Of a stretch of DNA of 64,000 bases, positions 25,001-38,900 are shown in pieces. A model generated the notes under the pieces. That model saw nothing but the letters and a program-made list of their open reading frames with translations, was not told where the DNA came from and did no database searches. Each line of letters starts with the position of its first letter. Positions within the stretch are counted from its first letter, which is position 1. The position numbers and the translations under genes are program-made. Location: assembly GCA_946699065.1 (NCBI GenBank), contig CAMPDV010002369.1:1-64000 (forward strand), written 5' to 3'. This DNA is from Loxodes magnus (lineage: Eukaryota > Ciliophora > Karyorelictea > Loxodida > Loxodidae).

Positions 25001-28000
25001 CATAACTTCCCGATACGATGAACTCTGAATCACTGGATATAGCCACAGATCATACATGACTAGTGTGACCACTCATGGTCTTACAGGTACCTGTCTTGAC
25101 GTCCCATAGTCTCACCGTATAATCTGCACTTCCCGATACGATGAACTCTGAATCACTGGATATAGCCACAGATCATACATGACTAGTGTGACCACTCATG
25201 GTCTTACAGGTACCTGTCTTGACGTCCCATAGTCTCACCGTATAATCTCCACTTCCCGATACGATGAACTCTGAATCACTGGATATAGCCACGGATAATA
25301 CTTAACTAGTGTGACCACTCATGGTCTTACAGGTACCTGTCTTGACGTCCCATAGTCTCACCGTATAATCATAACTTCCCGATACGATGAACTCTGAATC
25401 ACTGGATATAGCCACAGATAATACAGAATTAGTGTGACCACTCATGGTCTTACAGGTACCTGTTTTGACGTCCCATAGTCTCACCGTATAATCTGCACTT
25501 CCCGATACGATGAACTCTGAATCACTGGATATAGCCACAGATAATACTTAACTAGTGTGACCACTCATTGTCTTACAGGTACCTGTCTTGACGTCCCATA
25601 GTCTCACCGTATTATCATAACTTCCCGATACAATGAACTCTGAATCACTGGATATAGCCACAGATAATACTTAACTAGTGTGACCACTCATGGTCTTACA
25701 GGTACCTGTCTTGACGTCCCATAGTCTCACCGTATAATCTCCACTTCCCGATACGATGAACTCTGAATCACTGGATATAGCCACAGATCATACATAACCT
25801 GTGTGACCACTCATTGTCTTACAGGTACCTGTCTTGACTTCCCATAGTCTCACCGTATAATCATAACTTCCCGATACGATGAACTCTGAATCACTGGATA
25901 TAGCCACAGATAATACTTAACTAGTGTGACCACTCATGGTCTTACAGGTACCTGTCTTGACGTCCCATAGTCTCACCGTATAATCTCCACTTCCCGATAC
26001 GATGAACTCTGAATCACTGGATATAGCCACAGATAATACAGAATTAGTGTGACCACTCATGGTCTTACAGGTACCTGTCTTGACTTCCATAGTCTCACCG
26101 TATTATCTGCACTTCCCGATACGATGAACTCTGAATCACTGGATATAGCCACAGATAATACTTAACTAGTGTGACCACTCATGGTCTTACAGGTACCTGT
26201 CTTGACGTCCCATAGTCTCACCGTATAATCATAACTTCCCGATACGATGAACTCTGAATCACTGGATATAGCCACAGATAATACTTAACTAGTGTGACCA
26301 CTCATGGTCTTACAGGTACCTGTCTTGACGTCCCATAGTCTCACCGTATAATCATAACTTCCGATACGATGAACTCTGAATCACTGGATATAGCCACAGA
26401 TAATACATAACTAGTGTGACCACTCATGGTCTTACAGGTACCTGTCTTGACGTCCCATAGTCTCACCGTATATCATAACTTCCCGATACGATGAACTCTG
26501 AATCACTGGATATAGCCACAGATCATACATGACTAGTGTGACCACTCATGGTCTTACAGGTACCTGTCTTGACGTCCCATAGTCTCACCGTATAATCTCC
26601 ACTTCCCGATACGATGAACTCTGAATCACTGGATATAGCCACAGATCATACATGACTAGTGTGACCACTCATGGTCTTACAGGTACCTGTCTTGACGTCC
26701 CATAGTCTCACCGTATTATCATAACTTCCCGATACGATGAACTCTGAATCACTGGATATAGCCACAGATCATACATGACTAGTGTGACCACTCATGGTCT
26801 TACAGGTACCTGTCTTGACGTCCCATAGTCTCACCGTATAATCTCCACTTCCCGATACGATGAACTCTGAATCACTGGATATAGCCACAGCAGATACAAC
26901 ATTAGTGTGACACTCATGGTCTTACAGGTACCTGTCTTGACTTCCCATAGTCTCACCGTATAATCATAACTTCCCGATACGATGAACTCTGAATCACTGG
27001 ATATAGCCACAGATAATACTTAACTAGTGTGACCACTCATGGTCTTACAGGTACCTGTCTTGACGTCCCATAGTCTCACCGTATAATCATAACTTCCCGA
27101 TACGATGAACTCTGAATCACTGGATATAGCCACAGATAATACATAACTAGTGTGACCACTCATGGTCTTACAGGTACCTGTCTTGACGTCCCATAGTCTC
27201 ACCGTATTATCATAACTTCCCGATACGATGAACTCTGAATCACTGGATATAGCCACAGATCATACATGACTAGTGTGACCACTCATGGTCTTACAGGTAC
27301 CTGTCTTGACGTCCCATAGTCTCACCGTATAATCTCCACTTCCCGATACGATGAACTCTGAATCACTGGATATAGCCACAGATCATACATGACTAGTGTG
27401 ACCACTCATGGTCTTACAGGTACCTGTCTTGACGTCCCATAGTCTCACCGTATAATCTCCACTTCCCGATACGATGAACTCTGAATCACTGGATATAGCC
27501 ACAGATCATACATAACCTGTGTGACCACTCATGGTCTTACAGGTACCTGTCTTGACGTCCCATAGTCTCACCGTATAATCTCCACTTCCCGATACGATGA
27601 ACTCTGAATCACTGGATATAGCCACAGCATATACAGAATTTGTGTGACCACTCATGGTCTTACAGGTACCTGTCTTGACGTCCCATAGTCTCACCGTATA
27701 ATCTCCACTTCCCGATACGATGAACTCTGAATCACTGGATATAGCCACAGATAATACTTAACTAGTGTGACCACTCATGGTCTTACAGGTACCTGTCTTG
27801 ACGTCCCATAGTCTCACCGTATAATCTCCACTTCCCGATACGATGAACTCTGAATCACTGGATATAGCCACAGATCATACATGACTAGTGTGACCACTCA
27901 TGGTCTTACAGGTACCTGTCTTGACGTCCCATAGTCTCACCGTATAATCATAACTTCCCGATACGATGAACTCTGAATCACTGGATATAGCCACAGATAA

Positions 28001-31000
28001 TACTTAACTAGTGTGACCACTCATGGTCTTACAGGTACCTGTCTTGACGTCCCATAGTCTCACCGTATAATCATAACTTCCCGATACGATGAACTCTGAA
28101 TCACTGGATATAGCCACAGATCATACATGACTAGTGTGACCACTCATGGTCTTACAGGTACCTGTCTTGACGTCCCATAGTCTCACCGTATAATCATAAC
28201 TTCCCGATACGATGAATTCTGAATCACTGGATATAGCCACAGATCATACATGACTAGTGTGACCACTCATGGTCTTACAGGTACCTGTCTTGACGTCCCA
28301 TAGTCTCACCGTATAATCATAACTTCCCGATACGATGAACTCTGAATCACTGGATATAGCCACAGCAGATACAACATTAGTGTTACCACTCATGGTCTTA
28401 CAGGTACCTGTCTTGACGTCCCATAGTCTCACCGTCTAATCTCTTCTTCCCGATACGATGAACTCTGAATCACTGGATATAGCCACAGCAGATACAACAT
28501 TAGTGTGACCACTCATGGTCTTACAGGTACCTGTCTTGACGTCCCATAGTCTCACCGTATAATCTCCACTTCCCGATACGATGAACTCTGAATCACTGGA
28601 TATAGCCACAGATCATACATGACTAGTGTGACCACTCATGGTCTTACAGGTACCTGTCTTGACGTCCCATAGTCTCACCGTATAATCATAACTTCCCGAT
28701 ACGATGAACTCTGAATCACTGGATATAGCCACAGCAGATACAACATTAGTGTGACCACTCATGGTCTTACAGGTACCTGTTTTGACGTCCCATAGTCTCA
28801 CCGTATAATCTGCACTTCCCGATACGATGAACTCTGAATCACTGGATATAGCCACAGATCATACATAACCTGTGTGACCACTCATGGTCTTACAGGTACC
28901 TGTCTTGACGTCCCATAGTCTCACCGTATAATCTGCACTTCCCGATACGATGAACTCTGAATCACTGGATATAGCCACAGATCATACATAACCTGTGTGA
29001 CCACTCATGGTCTTACAGGTACCTGTCTTGACGTCCCATAGTCTCACCGTATAATCTGCACTTCCCGATACGATGAACTCTGAATCACTGGATATAGCCA
29101 CAGATAATACTTAACTAGTGTGACCACTCATGGTCTTACAGGTACCTGTCTTGACTTCCCATAGTCTCACCGTATAATCATAACTTCCCGATACGATGAA
29201 CTCTGAATCACTGGATATAGCCACAGATAATACATAACTAGTGTGACCACTCATGGTCTTACAGGTACCTGTCTTGACGTCCCATAGTCTCACCGTCTAA
29301 TCTCTTCTTCCCGATACGATGAACTCTGAATCACTGGATATAGCCACAGCAGATACAACATTAGTGTGACCACTCATGGTCTTACAGGTACCTGTCTTGA
29401 CGTCCCATAGTCTCACCGTATAATCTCCACTTCCCGATACGATGAACTCTGAATCACTGGATATAGCCACAGATCATACATGACTAGTGTGACCACTCAT
29501 GGTCTTACAGGTACCTGTCTTGACGTCCCATAGTCTCACCGTATAATCATAACTTCCCGATACGATGAACTCTGAATCACTGGATATAGCCACAGCAGAT
29601 ACAACATTAGTGTGACCACTCATGGTCTTACAGGTACCTGTTTTGACGTCCCATAGTCTCACCGTATAATCTGCACTTCCCGATACGATGAACTCTGAAT
29701 CACTGGATATAGCCACAGATCATACATAACCTGTGTGACCACTCATGGTCTTACAGGTACCTGTCTTGACGTCCCATAGTCTCACCGTATAATCTGCACT
29801 TCCCGATACGATGAACTCTGAATCACTGGATATAGCCACAGATAATACTTAACTAGTGTGACCACTCATGGTCTTACAGGTACCTGTCTTGACTTCCCAT
29901 AGTCTCACCGTATAATCATAACTTCCCGATACGATGAACTCTGAATCACTGGATATAGCCACAGATAATACATAACTAGTGTGACCACTCATGGTCTTAC
30001 AGGTACCTGTCTTGACGTCCCATAGTCTCACCGTATAATCATAACTTCCCGATACGATGAACTCTGAATCACTGGATATAGCCACAGATCATACATGACT
30101 AGTGTGACCACTCATGGTCTTACAGGTACCTGTCTTGACGTCCCATAGTCTCACCGTATTATCATAACTTCCCGATACGATGAACTCTGAATCACTGGAT
30201 ATAGCCACAGATCATACATGACTAGTGTGACCACTCATGGTCTTACAGGTACCTGTCTTGACGTCCCATAGTCTCACCGTATAATCATAACTTCCCGATA
30301 CGATGAACTCTGAATCACTGGATATAGCCACAGATCATACAGAATTAGTGTGACCACTCATGGTCTTACAGGTACCTGTCTTGACGTCCCATAGTCTCAC
30401 CGTATAATCATAACTTCCCGATACGATGAACTCTGAATCACTGGATATAGCCACAGATAATACATAACTAGTGTGACCACTCATGGTCTTACAGGTACCT
30501 GTCTTGACGTCCCATAGTCTCACCGTATTATCATAACTTCCCGATACGATGAACTCTGAATCACTGGATATAGCCACAGATAATACTTAACTAGTGTGAC
30601 CACTCATGGTCTTACAGGTACCTGTCTTGACGTCCCATAGTCTCACCGTATAATCTCCACTTCCCGATACGATGAACTCTGAATCACTGGATATAGCCAC
30701 AGCATATACAGAATTTGTGTGACCACTCATGGTCTTACAGGTACCTGTCTTGACGTCCCATAGTCTCACCGTCTAATCTCCACTTCCCGATACGATGAAC
30801 TCTGAATCACTGGATATAGCCACAGATAATACATAACCTGTGTGACCACTCATGGTCTTACAGGTACCTGTCTTGACTTCCCATAGTCTCACCGTATTAT
30901 CTGCACTTCCCGATACGATGAACTCTGAATCACTGGATATAGCCACAGATAATACTTAACTAGTGTGACCACTCATGGTCTTACAGGTACCTGTCTTGAC

Positions 31001-32147
31001 GTCCCATAGTCTCACCGTATAATCTCCACTTCCCGATACGATGAACTCTGAATCACTGGATATAGCCACAGCATATACAGAATTTGTGTGACCACTCATG
31101 GTCTTACAGGTACCTGTCTTGACGTCCCATAGTCTCACCGTATAATCTGCACTTCCCGATACGATGAACTCTGAATCACTGGATATAGCCACAGATCATA
31201 CATAACCAGTGTGAACACTCATGGTCTTACAGGTACCTGTCTTGACGTCCCATAGTCTCACCGTCTAATCTGCACTTCCCGATACGATGAACTCTGAATC
31301 ACTGGATATAGCCACAGATAATACATGACTAGTGTGACCACTCATGGTCTTACAGGTACCTGTCTTGACGTCCCATAGTCTCACCGTATAATCTCCACTT
31401 CCCGATACGATGAACTCTGAATCACTGGATATAGCCACAGATCATACATGACTAGTGTGACCACTCATGGTCTTACAGGTACCTGTCTTGACGTCCCATA
31501 GTCTCACCGTATAATCTCCACTTCCCGATACGATGAACTCTGAATCACTGGATATAGCCACAGATCATACATGACTAGTGTGACCACTCATGGTCTTACA
31601 GGTACCTGTCTTGACGTCCCATAGTCTCACCGTATTATCATAACTTCCCGATACGATGAACTCTGAATCACTGGATATAGCCACAGCATATACAGAATTT
31701 GTGTGACCACTCATGGTCTTACAGGTACCTGTCTTGACGTCCCATAGTCTCACCGTATAATCTCCACTTCCCGATACGATGAACTCTGAATCACTGGATA
31801 TAGCCACAGATCATACATGACTAGTGTGACCACTCATGGTCTTACAGGTACCTGTCTTGACGTCCCATAGTCTCACCGTATAATCTCCACTTCCCGATAC
31901 GATGAACTCTGAATCACTGGATATAGCCACAGATCATACATGACTAGTGTGACCACTCATGGTCTTACAGGTACCTGTCTTGACGTCCCATAGTCTCACC
32001 GTATTATCATAACTTCCCGATACGATGAACTCTGAATCACTGGATATAGCCACAGATCATACATGACTAGTGTGACCACTCATGGTCTTACAGGTACCTG
32101 TCTTGACGTCCCATAGTCTCACCGTATAATCATAACTTCCCGATACG
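16079..32147 (-). repeat. Right arm of 16-kb near-perfect inverted repeat
   Basis: Mirror image of 1-16076. Private single-base changes seen here are losses near 17110, 18710, 20430, 21633, 21714, 26091, 26370, 26473 and 26910, and gains near 18634, 20222 and 23234. Most fall in homopolymer runs of two or three bases, such as CCC to CC or GG to G. Substitutions private to one arm are scarce. The array continues without a seam past 32147, so the true outer boundary lies at or beyond the left window edge. More indels than substitutions is what two reads of one molecule would give. Confidence 0.93.
17677..18159 (-). CDS. Mirror copy of the four-blade open stretch
   Basis: This encodes the same 160 residues as the + strand stretch at 13994-14476; their coordinates sum to 32153. 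It supports the exactness of the palindrome. The GTG at its upstream end is an internal Val codon, and the stop is the TAA variant at unit position 38. It is not a separate gene. Confidence 0.2.
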   Translation of the reverse strand: MAISSDSEFIVSGSGDYTVRLWDVKTGTCKTMSGHTSYVLSVAISSDSEFIVSGSRDNTVRLWDVKTGTCKTMSGHTNSVLSVAISSDSEFIVSGSYDYTVRLWDVKTGTCKTMSGHTNVVSAVAISSDSEFIVSGSYDYTVRLWDVKTGTCKTMSGHTS

Positions 32148-32911
32148 ATGAACTCTGAATCACTGGATATAGCCACAGATCATACAGAATTAGTGTGACC
32201 ACTCATGGTCTTACAGGTACCTGTCTTGACGTCCCATAGTCTCACCGTATAATCATAACTTCCCGATACGATGAACTCTGAATCACTGGATATAGCCACA
32301 GATAATACATAACTAGTGTGACCACTCATGGTCTTACAGGTACCTGTCTTGACGTCCCATAGTCTCACCGTATTATCATAACTTCCCGATACGATGAACT
32401 CTGAATCACTGGATATAGCCACAGATAATACTTAACTAGTGTGACCACTCATGGTCTTACAGGTACCTGTCTTGACGTCCCATAGTCTCACCGTATAATC
32501 TCCACTTCCCGATACGATGAACTCTGAATCACTGGATATAGCCACAGCATATACAGAATTTGTGTGACCACTCATGGTCTTACAGGTACCTGTCTTGACG
32601 TCCCATAGTCTCACCGTATAATCTGCACTTCCCGATACGATGAACTCTGAATCACTGGATATAGCCACAGATCATACATAACCAGTGTGAACACTCATGG
32701 TCTTACAGGTACCTGTCTTGACGTCCCATAGTCTCACCGTCTAATCTGCACTTCCCGATACGATGAACTCTGAATCACTGGATATAGCCACAGATAATAC
32801 ATGACTAGTGTGACCACTCATGGTCTTACAGGTACCTGTCTTGACGTCCCATAGTCTCACCGTATAATCTCCACTTCCCGATACGATGAACTCTGAATCA
32901 CTGGATATAGC
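26912..32911 (-). CDS. WD40 array open frame, block D (needs stop reassignment)
   Basis: These 2000 codons lie in one - strand frame, about 49 blades, between a lost base near 26910 and a 2-base gain near 32913. The block contains the outer part of the right palindrome arm, mirroring roughly 1-5240, and continues past the mirrored segment without a break. In-frame TGA, TAA and TAG occur only at the variable unit positions. The extra G near 3843 of the left arm is absent at the mirror site, so here the frame passes that point cleanly, which suggests the left-arm shift is an error or a private mutation. Confidence 0.33.
31201..32830 (-). repeat. Duplicated block at 12-unit spacing (1476 bp)
   Basis: The rare Gly34 to Val unit followed by TAG at 17 appears near 31201-31280 and again near 32677-32756, 1476 bp apart. 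One copy lies inside the palindrome arm and the other just outside its mirrored extent. This shows block duplication across the apparent palindrome edge. Confidence 0.8.
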
Positions 32912-32919
32912 CAGCAGAT

Positions 32920-35900
32920 ACATACATGACTAGTGTGACCACTCATGGTCTTACAGGTACCTGTCTTGACGTCCCATAGTCTCACCGTATTATCTCCACT
33001 TCCCGATACGATGAACTCTGAATCACTGGATATAGCCACAGATCATACATGACTAGTGTGACCACTCATGGTCTTACAGGTACCTGTCTTGACGTCCCAT
33101 AGTCTCACCGTATAATCTGAACTTCCCGATACGATGAACTCTGAATCACTGGATATAGCCACAGATCATACATGACTAGTGTGACCACTCATGGTCTTAC
33201 AGGTACCTGTCTTGACGTCCCATAGTCTCACCGTATTATCATAACTTCCCGATACGATGAACTCTGAATCACTGGATATAGCCACAGCAGATACAACATT
33301 AGTGTGACCACTCATGGTCTTACAGGTACCTGTCTTGACGTCCCATAGTCTCACCGTCTAATCTCCACTTCCCGATACGATGAACTCTGAATCACTGGAT
33401 ATAGCCACAGATAATACAGAATTAGTGTGACCACTCATGGTCTTACAGGTACCTGTCTTGACTTCCCATAGTCTCACCGTATTATCTGCACTTCCCGATA
33501 CGATGAACTCTGAATCACTGGATATAGCCACAGCATATACAGAATTTGTGTGACCACTCATGGTCTTACAGGTACCTGTCTTGACGTCCCATAGTCTCAC
33601 CGTCTAATCTCCACTTCCCGATACGATGAACTCTGAATCACTGGATATAGCCACAGATCATACATGACTAGTGTGACCACTCATGGTCTTACAGGTACCT
33701 GTCTTGACGTCCCATAGTCTCACCGTATTATCATAACTTCCCGATACGATGAACTCTGAATCACTGGATATAGCCACAGATCATACATGACTAGTGTGAC
33801 CACTCATGGTCTTACAGGTACCTGTCTTGACGTCCCATAGTCTCACCGTATAATCTCCACTTCCCGATACGATGAACTCTGAATCACTGGATATAGCCAC
33901 AGCAGATACATAACCTGTGTGACCACTCATGGTCTTACAGGTACCTGTCTTGACGTCCCATAGTCTCACCGTATTATCATAACTTCCCGATACGATGAAC
34001 TCTGAATCACTGGATATAGCCACAGATCATACATGACTAGTGTGACCACTCATGGTCTTACAGGTACCTGTCTTGACGTCCCATAGTCTCACCGTATAAT
34101 CATAACTTCCCGATACGATGAACTCTGAATCACTGGATATAGCCACAGCAGATACAACATTAGTGTGACCACTCATGGTCTTACAGGTACCTGTTTTGAC
34201 GTCCCATAGTCTCACCGTATAATCTGCACTTCCCGATACGATGAACTCTGAATCACTGGATATAGCCACAGATCATACATAACCTGTGTGACCACTCATG
34301 GTCTTACAGGTACCTGTCTTGACGTCCCATAGTCTCACCGTATAATCTGCACTTCCCGATACGATGAACTCTGAATCACTGGATATAGCCACAGATAATA
34401 CTTAACTAGTGTGACCACTCATGGTCTTACAGGTACCTGTCTTGACTTCCCATAGTCTCACCGTATAATCATAACTTCCCGATACGATGAACTCTGAATC
34501 ACTGGATATAGCCACAGATAATACATAACTAGTGTGACCACTCATGGTCTTACAGGTACCTGTCTTGACGTCCCATAGTCTCACCGTATAATCTCCACTT
34601 CCCGATACGATGAACTCTGAATCACTGGATATAGCCACAGCAGATACATAACCTGTGTGACCACTCATGGTCTTACAGGTACCTGTCTTGACGTCCCATA
34701 GTCTCACCGTATAATCTCCACTTCCCGATACGATGAACTCTGAATCACTGGATATAGCCACAGATAATACAGAATTAGTGTGACCACTCATGGTCTTACA
34801 GGTACCTGTCTTGACTTCCCATAGTCTCACCGTATTATCTGCACTTCCCGATACGATGAACTCTGAATCACTGGATATAGCCACAGATAATACATAACTA
34901 GTGTGACCACTCATGGTCTTACAGGTACCTGTCTTGACGTCCCATAGTCTCACCGTATAATCATAACTTCCCGATACGATGAACTCTGAATCACTGGATA
35001 TAGCCACAGATAATACATAACTAGTGTGACCACTCATGGTCTTACAGGTACCTGTCTTGACGTCCCAAAGTCTCACCGTATTATCATAACTTCCCGATAC
35101 GATGAACTCTGAATCACTGGATATAGCCACAGATAATACTTAACTAGTGTGACCACTCATGGTCTTACAGGTACCTGTCTTGACGTCCCATAGTCTCACC
35201 GTATAATCTCCACTTCCCGATACGATGAACTCTGAATCACTGGATATAGCCACAGCATATACAGAATTTGTGTGACCACTCATGGTCTTACAGGTACCTG
35301 TCTTGACGTCCCATAGTCTCACCGTCTAATCTCCACTTCCCGATACGATGAACTCTGAATCACTGGATATAGCCACAGATCATACATGACTAGTGTGACC
35401 ACTCATGGTCTTACAGGTACCTGTCTTGACGTCCCATAGTCTCACCGTATTATCATAACTTCCCGATACGATGAACTCTGAATCACTGGATATAGCCACA
35501 GCAGATACAACATTAGTGTGACCACTCATGGTCTTACAGGTACCTGTCTTGACGTCCCATAGTCTCACCGTATTATCATAACTTCCCGATACGATGAACT
35601 CTGAATCACTGGATATAGCCACAGATAATACTTAACTAGTGTGACCACTCATGGTCTTACAGGTACCTGTCTTGACGTCCCATAGTCTCACCGTATAATC
35701 TCCACTTCCCGATACGATGAACTCTGAATCACTGGATATAGCCACAGCATATACAGAATTTGTGTGACCACTCATGGTCTTACAGGTACCTGTCTTGACG
35801 TCCCATAGTCTCACCGTCTAATCTCCACTTCCCGATACGATGAACTCTGAATCACTGGATATAGCCACAGATCATACATGACTAGTGTGACCACTCATGG

Positions 35901-38900
35901 TCTTACAGGTACCTGTCTTGACGTCCCATAGTCTCACCGTATAATCTCCACTTCCCGATACGATGAACTCTGAATCACTGGATATAGTCACAGCAGATAC
36001 ATAACCTGTGTGACCACTCATGGTCTTACAGGTACCTGTCTTGACGTCCCATAGTCTCACCGTATTATCATAACTTCCCGATACGATGAACTCTGAATCA
36101 CTGGATATAGCCACAGATCATACATGACTAGTGTGACCACTCATGGTCTTACAGGTACCTGTCTTGACGTCCCATAGTCTCACCGTATTATCATAACTTC
36201 CCGATACGATGAACTCTGAATCACTGGATATAGCCACAGATCATACATGACTAGTGTGACCACTCATGGTCTTACAGGTACCTGTCTTGACGTCCCATAG
36301 TCTCACCGTATTATCATAACTTCCCGATACGATGAACTCTGAATCACTGGATATAGCCACAGATCATACATGACTAGTGTGACCACTCATGGTATTACAG
36401 GTACCTGTCTTGACGTCCCATAGTCTCACCGTATAATCTCCACTTCCCGATACGATGAACTCTGAATCACTGGATATAGCCACAGCAGATACATAACCTG
36501 TGTGACCACTCATGGTCTTACAGGTACCTGTCTTGACGTCCCATAGTCTCACCGTATAATCTCCACTTCCCGATACGATGAACTCTGAATCACTGGATAT
36601 AGCCACAGATAATACAGAATTAGTGTGACCACTCATGGTCTTACAGGTACCTGTCTTGACTTCCCATAGTCTCACCGTATTATCTGCACTTCCCGATACG
36701 ATGAACTCTGAATCACTGGATATAGCCACAGATAATACATAACTAGTGTGACCACTCATGGTCTTACAGGTACCTGTCTTGACGTCCCATAGTCTCACCG
36801 TATAATCATAACTTCCCGATACGATGAACTCTGAATCACTGGATATAGCCACAGATAATACATAACTAGTGTGACCACTCATGGTCTTACAGGTACCTGT
36901 CTTGACGTCCCATAGTCTCACCGTATTATCTCTACTTCCCGATACGATGAACTCTGAATCACTGGATATAGCCACAGATCATACATGACTAGTGTGACCA
37001 CTCATGGTCTTACAGGTACCTGTCTTGACGTCCCATAGTCTCACTGTCTAATCTCCACTTCCCGATACGATGAACTCTGAATCACTGGATATAGCCACAG
37101 CAGATACATAACCTGTGTGACCACTCATGGTCTTACAGGTACCTGTCTTGACGTCCCATAGTCTCACCGTATAATCTCCACTTCCCGATACGATGAACTC
37201 TGAATCACTGGATATAGCCACAGATAATACAGAATTAGTGTGACCACTCATGGTCTTACAGGTACCTGTCTTGACGTCCCATAGTCTCACCGTATTATCA
37301 TAACTTCCCGATACGATGAACTCTGAATCACTGGATATAGCCACAGATCATACATGACTAGTGTGACCACTCATGGTCTTACAGGTACCTGTCTTGACGT
37401 CCCATAGTCTCACCGTATAATCATAACTTCCCGATACGATGAACTCTGAATCACTGGATATAGCCACAGATAATACATGACTAGTGTGACCACTCATGGT
37501 CTTACAGGTACCTGTCTTGACGTCCCATAGTCTCACCGTATAATCTCCACTTCCCGATACGATGAACTCTGAATCACTGGATATAGCCACAGATAATACT
37601 TAACTAGTGTGACCACTCATGGTCTTACAGGTACCTGTCTTGACGTCCCATAGTCTCACCGTATAATCTCCACTTCCCGATACGATGAACTCTGAATCAC
37701 TGGATATAGCCACAGCATATACAGAATTTGTGTGACCACTCATGGTCTTACAGGTACCTGTCTTGACGTCCCATAGTCTCACCGTCTAATCTCCACTTCC
37801 CGATACGATGAACTCTGAATCACTGGATATAGCCACAGATCATACATGACTAGTGTGACCACTCATGGTCTTACAGGTACCTGTCTTGACGTCCCATAGT
37901 CTCACCGTCTAATCTCTACTTCCCGATACGATGAACTCTGAATCACTGGATATAGCCACAGCAGATACAACATTAGTGTGACCACTCATGGTCTTACAGG
38001 TACCTGTCTTGACGTCCCATAGTCTCACCGTATTATCATAACTTCCCGATACGATGAACTCTGAATCACTGGATATAGCCACAGATCATACATGACTAGT
38101 GTGACCACTCATGGTCTTACAGGTACCTGTCTTGACGTCCCATAGTCTCACCGTATTATCATAACTTCCCGATACGATGAACTCTGAATCACTGGATATA
38201 GCCACAGATCATACATGACTAGTGTGACCACTCATGGTCTTACAGGTACCTGTCTTGACGTCCCATAGTCTCACCGTATAATCTCCACTTCCCGATACGA
38301 TGAACTCTGAATCACTGGATATAGCCACAGATAATACTTAACCTGTGTGACCACTCATGGTCTTACAGGTACCTGTCTTGACGTCCCATAGTCTCACCGT
38401 ATTATCATAACTTCCCGATACGATGAACTCTGAATCACTGGATATAGCCACAGATCATACATGACTAGTGTGACCACTCATGGTCTTACAGGTACCTGTC
38501 TTGACGTCCCATAGTCTCACCGTATAATCATAACTTCCCGATACGATGAACTCTGAATCACTGGATATAGCCACAGATCATACATGACTAGTGTGACCAC
38601 TCATGGTCTTACAGGTACCTGTCTTGACGTCCCATAGTCTCACCGTATTATCATAACTTCCCGATACGATGAACTCTGAATCACTGGATATAGCCACAGA
38701 TCATACATGACTAGTGTGACCACTCATGGTCTTACAGGTACCTGTCTTGACGTCCCATAGTCTCACCGTATAATCTCCACTTCCCGATACGATGAACTCT
38801 GAATCACTGGATATAGCCACAGCAGATACAACATTAGTGTGACCACTCATGGTCTTACAGGTACCTGTCTTGACGTCCCATAGTCTCACCGTATAATCTC

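Noticed and set aside
16079..32147. Independent second WD40 gene facing the first
   Set aside because: Order, rare variants and coordinates mirror the left part almost perfectly, so this is a copy or a second read of the same DNA, not an independently evolved gene.
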